A DNA stretch of 64,000 bases from Phyto melanocephala (lineage: Eukaryota > Arthropoda > Insecta > Diptera > Rhinophoridae). Position numbers and translations under genes: made by a program. A model generated the notes under the pieces. It was given only the letters and a program-made list of their open reading frames with translations. It was not told the origin of the DNA and ran no database searches. Of this stretch, positions 12,036 to 22,073 are shown piece by piece. The stretch covers positions 103,308,562 through 103,372,561 of the forward strand of contig OW799236.1 of NCBI GenBank assembly GCA_941918925.1, written 5' to 3'. Numbering within the stretch: position 1 is the stretch's first letter; each line of letters starts with the position of its first letter.

Positions 12036-13442
12036 TCTATATATATAAAAGTGAAACTCTGTGTGTTTGTGTGTGTGTGTGTGTGTTAGCTATAGACTCC
12101 GAAACTGTAAAACTAATCGGGCTCAAACTTTGGTAAGTTGTTGTACACATACCAGGGAGTGTTTATGGGTGGAAAAAAGTGGGCGGGGCCACGCCCATAA
12201 AAAATTAGTTATCATTTTAAGCTACTTGCACATGACCGATTTTTCTGAAACTTTGCACATATATTGAACTGTCATGACTTTATAATTTCGTGATTTGAAA
12301 AGTGGGCAGGGCCAAGCCTATAAAAAAAAGTTTGAGGTACTTGCACTGGACCGATTTTTCTAAAACTTTGTATACATATCGAGCTCTCATGACTAAATAA
12401 TTTCGTGATTAGAAAAGTGGATTATGCACACATATTGAGCTGTCATGACTTTATAATTTCGTAATTTGAAAAGTGGGCAGGGCCACGCCCATAAAAAAAG
12501 TAATAAGTTTGAGGTACTTGCACTGGACCGATTTTTCTAAAACTTTGCACACACACTTAGTTGTCATGACCATACAATTTAGTGATTAGAAAAGTGGGCA
12601 GTGCCACGCCCATAAAAAAAGTTATTATTTTGAGGTACCTGCACTGGACCGATTTTTCTGAAACTTTGCACACATATTGAGCTGTTATGACTTTACAATT
12701 TCGTTATTAGAAAAGTGGGCAGGGCCACGCCCATAAAAAAAATTATAATTTTTAGGTTTTTGCACTTGATAATCAATAAAAATTCAGAATGCATTTTGAT
12801 TCATTAAGGGGCGTAGCAACGAGCGCCGGGTTTGGCTAGTGTACATATAAAAAACATACCATTGTAAAATTATAAATTGAGTTTACGTATGTATGTTTCT
12901 AAAAAAAAATATCAAAAATAAAATAAAAAAAAATATATTAAAAACAAAAAAAAAATTAAAACAAATTACAAAAATTTTTTAAAAAAATTATCAAAAAAAA
13001 ATTATAAAAATATATATAACATATAAAATAAAAAAAAAATTTTTTTGGCTCAGGTGGGATTCCATGCCACGTTTACTCTAACCAATATACATATATATAT
13101 ATGTTGTTGTTGTAATTGTGAAAAAAAACGAGGTGGTCGTGGTTTTTTGCTCATATCTCAGAAAGTTAGGGGGCGATTGTTCTGAATTTCAATAGCGATT
13201 CATTCCCGGACATTTTCAAGAGACCAATACAAAATACAGATCTGAGGAAGATATAGTTGCTTCTAAAAGTTGATTTCAACCAACACACGGACAGACGGAC
13301 AGACGGTCAGGGCTTAATCCTCTACTCATAAGCATTCAGAAAATATATACTTTATGGGGTCGGTAATGAAAATTGTAGAAATTACAAACGGAATGACAAA
13401 GCTATATATACCCTTGTGCACCACCGTTGAAGGGTATAAAAA
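11922..13442 (+). mobile_element. HINE-B copy 3, full-length, interrupted by a Helitron
   Basis: Left end ACAAGTAACAGG plus the ATTTTCGGCCGTGCCGAAT hairpin and TATGCCCTTCACAACGTG. The right end has the ACGGACAGACGGACAGACGG core at about 13286, ATATATACTTTATGGGGTC and GTTGAAGGGTATAAAA. Only 700-odd bases belong to the element itself; 12036-12839 is a later insertion. The middle is A-rich. This copy defines both ends of the family and lets the partial copies at 1-600 and 7975-8183 be placed. Confidence 0.85.
12036..12839 (+). mobile_element. non-autonomous Helitron (804 bp) with internal tandem repeats
   Basis: Begins TCTATATATATAAAAGTGAA and a (GT)n tract and ends GAGCGCCGGGTTTGGCTAG, the TC...CTAG ends of rolling-circle Helitrons. 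It sits between A and T with no target duplication. The left duplicated block shows the empty site, ACGTACATACATG, at about 8082-8095. The interior from about 12180 to 12770 consists of roughly 120-bp tandem units, each with AAGTGGGCAGGGCCACGCCC and CTGCACTGGACCGATTTTTC. Five units are recognisable, one truncated. No Rep/helicase gene is present. Confidence 0.92.
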
Positions 13443-14432
13443 CGGCACTGAACTAAAATAATGGTGAATCTGTTGAAATAGCACATGCTAAACATGTTTT
13501 ACATAGTATAATAGAACTAGACGCTTTTATAGAAACTATATATTCTAATGTTATTTAATGAGATGTGAACAACATGTATTAAAAAAGAGGCTAATAAGAA
13601 ATGGTTTTCTTTGTAAACTAAAACTATCTGGAAGCACTGCTACTTAATATAATTTTATTCTTTGTATCTGTTCTTTTTTATACCCACCACCAAAAAAATG
13701 GTGGGGGTATATTCATTTTGTCATTCCGTTTGTAACACATCGAAATATCCATTTTAGACCCCATAAAGTATATATATTCTGAATCAGGGTTTGATTTGAT
13801 GACGATCTAGCTATGTCCGTCCGTCTGTCCGTCTGTTGAAAGCACGATAGAGGTCGCACCGAAAAAGCTAGGGAGCTCAAATTTTGCCAGAGTCTTTCTT
13901 GTAGACAAGGTTTGTTTGGTATTGAAAATGGGCTGAATCAAAATAATAGGAAGAGAGTTATAGCTCGAAAAGCGAGAGTAGGTCGAAAAAACCGTGTCCT
14001 TCAAACATCGAATAAAATGAAATTGTGTCCAAACGCATTAACGTAGACTCATGAAACTTCGAATATATATTTCCTAAATAAAAGCAATGTTTTTCCCCGA
14101 AAATTGTTGAAATCTATGCATTAGGAGAGGAGTTATCGATAAAAATGTACGAAAATTTATACCGCACAGTGTATTTTTCGGTATATTTAAAAACAAAAAC
14201 GTCAAAAAAGCAACAAAATTGGATGTACGACCCTGAAATTTTGCACACATGGTTTTTTAGTCAATTGCTTTTTTGTAACGGAAAATCAATGTGCCACGCC
14301 CATTTTTACGCCCACCTCCCATATAACGTTTTACCTAAAATTCATATAATTTCTCTATTAATAAAGATTTTTGAATAAGAAATGGCTATATTGAAACACC
14401 TGAGTTGTACTCATTCGCAAAAATAACTTTGA

Positions 14433-15296
14433 CACGCCTACTATAACGCCCACTTTTCACGTTATCTACCGTTAATGAAATTTAAAAGCTCATAAAACCG
14501 CCAAAATTAAAGGTATGACGATAAGGTTCGCCACGTATATCCTCCTTGGCAATATCATTACTGTGCCAGAAAACTAAGGTGCCACGCCCACTTTTACGCC
14601 CACCTCTTATATAACGTTTTACCTAAAATTCATATAATTTCTCTAATAATAAAGATTTTGGAATAAGAAATGGCTATATTGAAACACCTAAGTTGTACTC
14701 ATTCGCAAAAATAACATTGACACGCCTACTATAACGCCCACTTTTCACGTTATCTACTGTTAATGAAATTTAAAAGCTCATAAAACCACAAAAATTAAAG
14801 GCATGACGATAAGGTTTGCCACGTATATCCCCCTAGGCAGTGTCATTACTGTGCCATAAAATTAAGGTGCCATGCCCACTTTTACGCCCACCTCCCATAT
14901 AACGTTTTACCCAAAATTCATATAATTTCTCTATTAATATAGATTTTGGAATAATAAAGGACTATATTGAAACATCTAGGTTGTACTCATTAGCAAAAAC
15001 AACTTTGACACGCCTACTATAACGCCCACTTTTCACGTTATCTACCGTTAATGAAATTTAAAAGCTCATAAAACCGCCAAAATTAGAGGTATGATGATCA
15101 AATTTGCTACGTATGTCCTTCTAATCAATGTAATTGTTGTGCCAAAAAGTTTAGGTGACACGCCCACTTTAACGCCTAACTCTCATATAACGGTTTATCT
15201 TAAATTCATGTAATTTCTCTATTGACAAAGGTTTTTGGAAAATAAAGGACTATATTGAAATGTCTAAGTTGTATTTATTAGCAGAAACTTTATTGA
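14433..15296 (-). repeat. tandem array of a 287-289-bp monomer, three intervals
   Basis: The marker CACGCCTACTATAACGCCCAC starts at about 14433, 14720, 15008 and, in diverged form, 15297, giving periods of 287, 288 and 289. Each unit carries GTGCCACGCCCACTTTTACG, TATAACGTTTTACC and CATAAAACCGCC. The same unit occurs in other HINE-A copies in different numbers. Confidence 0.9.
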
Positions 15297-15371
15297 CACG
15301 CCTACTTTAACGCCCACTTTCATTGAAAGACTACATTTACGAAAGCATTTTCGTAGCATATCGAAGTTATA

Positions 15372-15975
15372 AAGGGTGTTAAATTTTAAGGACCGATGTT
15401 GAATTTAAATAAAACACAAATTATTTAGGATATTATTATTATTTCTTTTTATAATGATAATATTTGTATGGTTCAATTATGTATTTAACAAAATATCGGC
15501 CAAATGGCCCCCCCCCCCATCCTTGGCACCACTCCACTATCTGATGGTCCAAATTTTCAATAACAATGTTGATGCTCAATTGTTGGGCATGATGACGAGT
15601 CGAGGTTGACTGCTCTTTTGCCACACTATCGCAAAAACCAGCAGTGGTTCCCATTCAACGCACTAAGAAGGCATTCACAGATTTTCTAATATTTTATACA
15701 GACCTGTTTTGCAGAAATTTAAATATTTTTTACAATTCTCCCGATTGTGGACGAATTTGAACGATTATGTTGATCAAAAGAATTACAAAGTTCACAAAAT
15801 GCATTTTGATTTGAACGCCCATTTTAATAAAAAATCTGAATAACTATAACGCGTTGCTCATTTGCGTATCTTTCCGCGGATCAAATTGAGTAAGTTTGAG
15901 ATTGAGAAATGTCAAATGAAATGCAACTAGGTGTAGTTCACCTTCAACATGGGCTCTTAAAATTTAACCACCCTC
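15372..15975 (-). mobile_element. internally deleted mariner inside HINE-A copy 2
   Basis: Same element as at 8330-8936 in the reverse orientation; right flank TA at 15976-15977. The 71-residue frame at 15439-15654 reads GTTAGFCDSVAKEQSTSTRH, then QQLSINIVIENLDHQIVEW. The first part resembles the second DNA-binding helix region of a mariner transposase; VIENLDH is the C-terminal tail. The whole catalytic core is missing between them. This copy has a run of ten C's at about 15510. Confidence 0.78.
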
Positions 15976-16120
15976 TACAAAGAAAAAGGTACATATTTTA
16001 TTATAAAGATATTATTCCATAGCGATTAACAAAATAATAAATATTGTGCTTTAAATGTACACAAAATTAGTGGTGGGTATAAAAGATTCGGCACAGCCCA
16101 ATATAGTGCTCCTACTTGTT

Positions 16121-16832
16121 TTATTTTTTTTTTTGTATTTTTGCTATAATTTACTGTTACTTTATTAAATTATCGCATTTTAATTCGATATTCCATTGTG
16201 TTTGAAAACAAAAACACTAGAATTTAATGTTAAGTAAAACTTTTTAAGTTTAATTTTTGTAAGTGGGAGTAATGTTTTGTTATGTATGTTTATATGTGCA
16301 CTAAAATATAGTAATTGGAAGTAGTGTTAAATAGAAAACATAACATATAGAACATTTTGCACAGATCTTTTATATGTGGGCACTTATCAAAAAAAATTCC
16401 TCCGAGATTTGGCATCGTTTTTTCTATTTTTTTTCTTTTTGTGTCCATTCAATAGCATTTAGTGTAAATCCTTGCTAGTTTATTTATATATTTTTTTTGC
16501 TTGGAATTTTTTTTCGGAAATAATAACCTTTGGGTTTTACAAAAATTAAGAACTAATTAATAAATATTATTGCAATCTGTAAATATTTCATTTATATAAA
16601 GATTTGAACGTTTTTGATCCATAATATTTGCTGTGTTATAAAATGGTTATGATCTATAGCAATAACATTGAATATAATATAGAACACATATTCACTTAAG
16701 TTTTTTTTTTTTTTTTTTTTTTTTTTGCAAAACTAGACTTTTTTTTCCAAATTCATCATATAAATCTCACCACTTAAGTATTACATTTCCATATTAAAGT
16801 TCCTTTATCTACAAGGTTTAAAAATGCTCATT
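16121..16832. other. A+T-rich spacer with a 26-base T run
   Basis: Perfect poly-T at 16701-16726. If read from the minus strand this could be an old poly(A) tail, but no retroposed body is recognisable next to it. Nothing else seen. Confidence 0.5.
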
Positions 16833-17255
16833 CTAGAGTAGACCTCGTGCAATGACTTTATAGACGATAACAAGTAAAAGTAATTGTAAAATTAAAATCC
16901 TTGTATTGCCCTCACAGTCCCAAAGTTTATTTGTTTTTTGCAAGCGACAAAAGTGTTTAAAAAAATGAACTTTAATGTAAAGAGGAAAATCAAAATTCAA
17001 ATGGAAAACAATATCTCCCAAATAGATACCAGTTTGATATTCTCTTAAGCCAATTGAAAAACTGGGGTAAAAATTTTGGCTGATGGGACAAGTAAGTGGT
17101 GAATAAATGAGAATATTGCTGTTGTGGTCCATAGTGTTCAAATAAATTTGAACTTTTGAATTGGGCACTCCAAAAATGGCACGTATGGCCGTAACTGTAA
17201 TATTCTGATGTAAAAGAAGTTTATTTTTTAGAAGGCGGTTTTGCAACTCACACAT
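16833..17255 (-). CDS. unrecognised 140-codon reading frame, possible degraded gene exon
   Basis: Open for 140 codons in strongly A+T-rich DNA, where stops are frequent, so it is longer than most chance frames here. The peptide has mixed composition rather than the Lys/Asn/Ile/Phe runs of random A/T translation. It includes ITVTAIRAIFGVPNSKVQI, PISQNFYPSFSIGLREYQTG, a Cys-containing FFKHFCRLQKTNKLWDCEG and a hydrophobic C-terminal segment LILQLLLLVIVYKVIA that could be a membrane helix. Upstream on the same strand (17256-17450) the text still looks coding-like but contains stops. I do not recognise the family. It could be a decayed receptor-like or other membrane protein, or chance. Confidence 0.3.
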   Translation of the reverse strand: MCELQNRLLKNKLLLHQNITVTAIRAIFGVPNSKVQIYLNTMDHNSNILIYSPLTCPISQNFYPSFSIGLREYQTGIYLGDIVFHLNFDFPLYIKVHFFKHFCRLQKTNKLWDCEGNTRILILQLLLLVIVYKVIARGLL

Positions 17256-18582
17256 GTAATGTTACCATTGCAGTTTTAACAGAAAAGTATTCTGACTGTT
17301 AGATTTCTTGCCGAGGTTATCATAAGAGGTATTAGAGATCTTTGGGCTACGTGAAAGATAAGGTCTTATAAAATCGGTCACAATACGGAAATTGGTCAAA
17401 GGCAAATTTATGAAAAAAGTAAAGCGCTTCAAGCATTGCAATGGCTAATATAATTTTTCATTGACTACTCTCCTCTTTACTAAAAATATAACATCCAATG
17501 ACATCCAATAGCATCCATTGACTTCGTTTTATCCTAGCAGCGGCATTAACTTTTTTCTATGAAACTTGGACTTTTTACACTTTTTAATACGTTCACTTTT
17601 TTATATCTACCACCCTAAAAATAGCCTAATAAGTTCATCTTATTTTTTTTTTGCAAAAATAATTTACATTTGAAGCCATACCGCGCATTATATTTGTACG
17701 AATATGGCCTGTAAAAATATGCTTATAAAGTTATACATCTTCTTTGAAAATTCGGTACAAAAATATTTGTCTTTCACTTTATAAATTCGAAACCTAATGA
17801 AAAAAATTAAGTATTTTAATTTATGCAAAGTTATGGTACAATTTTAATGAAGTTTCTACTACTCGCCTATAGGAAATTAAAAACAAACATTTAAAAAGGT
17901 AATTTAAATACACATGTAAGTATATACTGCTCTCAAAAATATAATATTAAACCAAAAATATTTTATCTTTTAATAAAATATCAAAAGAATTTAAATTATA
18001 CTAATAAAAACTTAAAACCAATATAGAACCAAATAAATGTGACAAAAATACGACGAAATATTAAGCTAAAATAATATTCGTATCTCTCCTTCATTTTGAT
18101 GTGTTTCAATTACAAACGAAAAATTTTGTATTTTATTAGATTTTGAATATGCATGTTTTATGTTAAAACAGGTAATGAAAAATTTCCTTTTTGAAACATG
18201 TCTTGTGAAGATATGGTCGTCGGTATTTAATCAAAGTCTTCATGTGTTTACATAGATATATATATTTACACGGTAAAATGTAAAATGTTTTTTCGTATGT
18301 ATGTGTGCATGTGTGTATGTAGATGGTGTTTTTTATGTCTCTTGTTGCTTTGAAAAATTACAAGGAACACCCAAACTACTTCACAATAACTTAGATGACA
18401 ATCATGTATAGAAATTCAATTAAATTTTCAAGAATTGAATTTTAATTAAAATCTATGTTAAATGATGTTATTCAAGGTATATTTCGGTATGACTTACTTC
18501 TACTTCACCAACAAAAAAAGACAGACATCAGAAACTGTTTTAGTAAAATTCAGAGTATTAGAATAATTATTTACATAAATAC
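17256..18582. other. A+T-rich spacer, nothing firmly recognised
   Basis: 17256-17450 may extend the unknown minus-strand frame in broken form. The remainder shows no gene or repeat structure apart from GTATGTATGTGTGCATGTGTGT at about 18294, a short degenerate relative of the large array that follows. Confidence 0.4.
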
Positions 18583-19059
18583 GTATGTATGTATGTATGT
18601 ATGTATGTATGTATGTATGTATGTATGTATGTATGTATGTATGTATGTATGTATGTATGTATGTATGTATGTATGTATGTATGTATGTATGTATGTATGT
18701 ATGTATGTATGTATGTATGTATGTATGTATGTATGTATGTATGTATGTATGTATGTATGTATGTATGTATGTATGTATGTATGTATGTATGTATGTATGT
18801 ATGTATGTATGTATGTATGTATGTATGTATGTATGTATGTATGTATGTATGTATGTATGTATGTATGTATGTATGTATGTATGTATGTATGTATGTATGT
18901 ATGTATGTATGTATGTATGTATGTATGTATGTATGTATGTATGTATGTATGTATGTATGTATGTATGTATGTATGTATGTATGTATGTATGTATGTATGT
19001 ATGTATGTATGTATGTATGTATGTATGTATGTATGTATGTATGTATGTATGTATGTATA
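18583..19059. repeat. perfect (GTAT)n microsatellite, about 119 units (477 bp)
   Basis: Uninterrupted GTAT repeats with no visible variant unit. The long MYVC- and YIHT-repeat reading frames on both strands are artefacts of this array and are not genes. It ends 29 bases before the left end of HINE-A copy 3. Confidence 0.97.
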
Positions 19060-19232
19060 AAAAAATAAATGTAACGTTTTTAAAAGTAACAAGTAAGAGC
19101 ACTATATTCGGCTGTGCCGAATCTTTTATACCCACCACCAATTTTGTGTACATTTAAAGCACAATATTTATTATTTTGTTAATCGCTATAGAATAATCTC
19201 TTTATAATAAAATATGTATCACTTTCTTTGTA

Positions 19233-19799
19233 GAGGGTGGTTAAATTTTAAGGGCCCATATTGAAGGTGAACCACACCTAAACTTCAACTTTTTTCTTGC
19301 ATTTCATTTGACATTTCTCAATCTCAGACTAACTCAATTTGAACCGCAATCGAGCAACGCTTATAAATATTAAAGATTTTTATAAAAATGGGTGTTCAAA
19401 TCTTTTGGTCAACATAATCGTTCGAATTCGTCCACAATCGTGAGAATTGTAAAAAATATTTAAATGTCTGCAAAGCAGGTCTGTATGAAATGTGAAAACA
19501 TCTGTGAATGCCATCTTAGTTCGTTGAATGGGAAACATTGCTGTTTTTCACGATAACGTGGCAAAAGAGCAAGCAACCTCGACTCATCATCGTGCCCAAC
19601 AATTGAGCATCAACAGTGTCATTGAAAATATGGACTATCGGATCGAAGTGTGCCGCCTAGGTTGGGGGGCCATTCGGCCGATATTTTGTTCCATACATAA
19701 TTGAAGCATACAAATATTATCATTATAAAAATAAATGATAATAATTTCATAATAATTTTATTCAAAATCAACATAGTCCCTTAAAATTAAACCACCCAT
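19233..19799 (+). mobile_element. internally deleted mariner inside HINE-A copy 3, further shortened
   Basis: Same ends and position as in copy 1 but 567 bases instead of 607. It lacks a stretch around GTGGAAAGATAC and another spanning the AAAATGCATTTT...GTGATTC segment present in copies 1 and 4. TA flanks both ends. Confidence 0.78.
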
Positions 19800-20712
19800 T
19801 ATAACTTCGGTATGCTAGTAAAATGTTTTCGTAAATTTAGTCTTTCAATGAAAGTGGCCGTTAAAATACGCGTGTCAATAAAGTTTCTGCTAATAAAGAC
19901 AACTTAGATATTTCAATATAGTCCTTTAGTATTCCAAAATCTTTATTCATAGAGAATTTACATGAATTTAAGAGGAAGAAAGTGAATTTAAGGTTAAATT
20001 TTAAGGGCCACAGGGTGATTTAAAATATACATTCTCTGCATTTTTCTAAAACGGGAAATTTATTAGTAAGATTTTGTTTTTTAAACTTCTATAAAATTTT
20101 GCTTTTAAAAGATTTTCAAACGAAATAAGTTTTGTATAATTTTAAAATTTGTTAGCCATTAGTACATGAAAATAAATTGTTTATAATGTTTAGAGATAAT
20201 TTTTTTTGACTTAGGTCAAAATTTTCCTAAATTCCCATTTTTAATAGAGCATAATTTTAGGAGAACATAAGCATAAATTGTTAGCATGCCATCTAGTAGT
20301 TGCTAGTAGAGTCATCTATCTTATCATCTTTATCTTATATTTAGCTACAGTACAATAAATGGTGCAGTGTAAGATGAATAAATGCTAATATGTATGACTA
20401 ATATATTTTTATAAAAATTTAAGGAAAAAAGTGTGCGTGGCACATCTATTTTCCGTTATAACGAAGACTTTGACCAAAAAGCCATTTTTGCAAAATTTCA
20501 GAATCGTACATATAGTTTTGTCAGTTTTATTACGTTTTAGATTTGAAATATACATTGTGCGGTATAAATTTTTGTACATTTTTATTTATAACTCTTTTCC
20601 TAATTCATAGATTTAAGCGATTTTCAGGGAAAAATATTCTTTTGACTCGATAAATATATATTCGAAGTTTTATGACTACGTTTATGCGTCTGGACACAAT
20701 TCAAAAGTGAAA

Positions 20713-21287
20713 GTGGGCGTTATAGTAGGCGTGTCAAAGTTGTTTTTGCTAATGAGTACAACTTAGGTGTTTCAATATAGTCATTTATTATTCCAAAATC
20801 TTTATTAATAGAGAAATTATATGAATTTTAGTTAAAACGTTATATGGGAGGTGGGCGTAAAAGTGAGCGTGGCACCTAAATTTTCTGGCACAGTAATGAT
20901 ATTGCCTAGGAGGATATACGTAGCAAATTTGATCATCACACCTCTAATTTTGGCGGTTTTATGAGCTTTTAAATTTCATTAACGGTAGATAACGTGAAAA
21001 GTGGGCGTTATAGTAGGCGTGTCAAAGTTATTTTTGCGAATGAGTACAACTTAGGTGTTTCAATATAGTCCTTCATTATTCCAAAATCTTTATTAATAGA
21101 GAAATTATATGAATTTTAGGTAAAACGTTTATGGGAGGTGGGCGTAAAAGTGGGCGTGGCACCTTAATTTTCTGGCACAGCAATAACATTGCCTAGGGGG
21201 ATAGACGTAGTAAAATTTATCATCATACCTCTAATTTTAGCGGTTTTATGAGCTTTTAAATTTCATTAACGGTAGATAACGTGAAAA
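20713..21287 (+). repeat. tandem pair of the 287-bp HINE-A monomer
   Basis: GTGGGCGTTATAGTAGGCGTG starts at 20713, 21001 and 21288, giving intervals of 288 and 287. Units contain CCTCTAATTTT.GCGGTTTTATG and AACGGTAGATAACGTGAAAA. Confidence 0.9.
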
Positions 21288-22073
21288 GTGGGCGTTATAG
21301 TAGGCGTGTCAAAGTTATTTTTGCGAATGAGTACAGCTGAGGTGTTTCAATATAACCCTTTATTATTCCAAAATCTTTATTAATAGAGAAATTATATGAA
21401 TTTTAGTTAAAACGTTATATGGGAGGTGGGCGTAAAAGTAGGCGTGGCACATTGATTTGCCGTTACAAGAAAGCGTGTCACCATAAAGCAAAGTGTGCAA
21501 AATTTCAGAGTCGTACATCCAATTTTGTTGCTTTTATGACGTTTTTGTTTTTAAATATACCGAAAAATACACTGTGCGGTATAAATTTTCGTACATTTTG
21601 ATCGATAACTCCTCTCCTAATGCATAGATTTAGATAATTTTCGAAGAAAAATATTGTTTTTACCCAGGAAATATATATTCGATGTTTCATGAGTTTACGT
21701 TAAGGCATTTGGACACAATTCCATTTTATTCGATGTTCGAAGGACACGGTTTTTTCGACCTACTCTTGCTTTTCGAGCTATAACTCTCTTCCTAATATTC
21801 CGATTTAGCCCATTTTCAATACCAAACAAACCTTGTCTATAAGAAAGATTCTGGCAAAATTTGAGCCTCCTAGCTTTTTCGGTGCGACCTCTATCGTGCT
21901 TTCAACAGACGGACAGACGGACGGACGGACGGACATAGCTAGATCGTCATAAAATCAAACCACGATTTAGAATATATATACTTTATGGGGTCTAAAATGG
22001 ATATTTCGATGTGTTACAAACGGAATGACAAAATGAATATACCCCCACCATTTTTTTGGTGGCGGGTATAAAA

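Larger units (their letters stand above)
13676..16120 (-). mobile_element. HINE-A copy 2 (short subfamily, expanded monomer array)
   Basis: Reverse orientation: begins TATACCCACCACCAAAAAAATGG with the GTCCGTCCGTCTGTCC core at about 13815, and ends GGCACAGCC...GCTCCTACTTGT. It lacks the roughly 850-bp region found in copies 1, 3, 4 and 6. In its place it has the longest tandem run of the 287-bp monomer. The nested mariner at 15372-15975 is retained. All reading frames seen inside (for example 14145-14378) come from repeats. Confidence 0.87.
19089..22073 (+). mobile_element. HINE-A copy 3 (long form, two extra monomers)
   Basis: Left end ACAAGTAAGAGCACTATATT plus the ATTCGGCTGTGCCGAAT hairpin; right end GGACGGACGGACGGACATAG core (about 21912) and GGTGGCGGGTATAAAA. 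At almost 3 kb it is the longest copy. It contains the mariner derivative with two extra internal deletions, the 850-bp region, and a tandem run of the 287-bp unit. The core GTCY tract is one or two units longer than in the other copies. Confidence 0.88.

Noticed and set aside
12061..12267. 68-codon frame with Cys/Val repeats
   Set aside because: It is the (GT)n tract and first tandem unit of the Helitron.
13815..13842. Short direct repeats GTCCGTCCGTCTGTCC seen as a possible CRISPR or regulatory array
   Set aside because: The same tract sits at the same place in every HINE copy and is the GTCY microsatellite of DINE-1-like elements; there are no spacers.
16701..16726. 26-base T run as the poly(A) tail of a minus-strand retrogene
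   Set aside because: No retroposed body or target duplication could be found beside it; kept only as a homopolymer.
18455..19157. Five overlapping reading frames of 159-217 codons made of MYVC or YIHT repeats
   Set aside because: They are translations of the perfect GTAT microsatellite in several frames and both strands, not genes.
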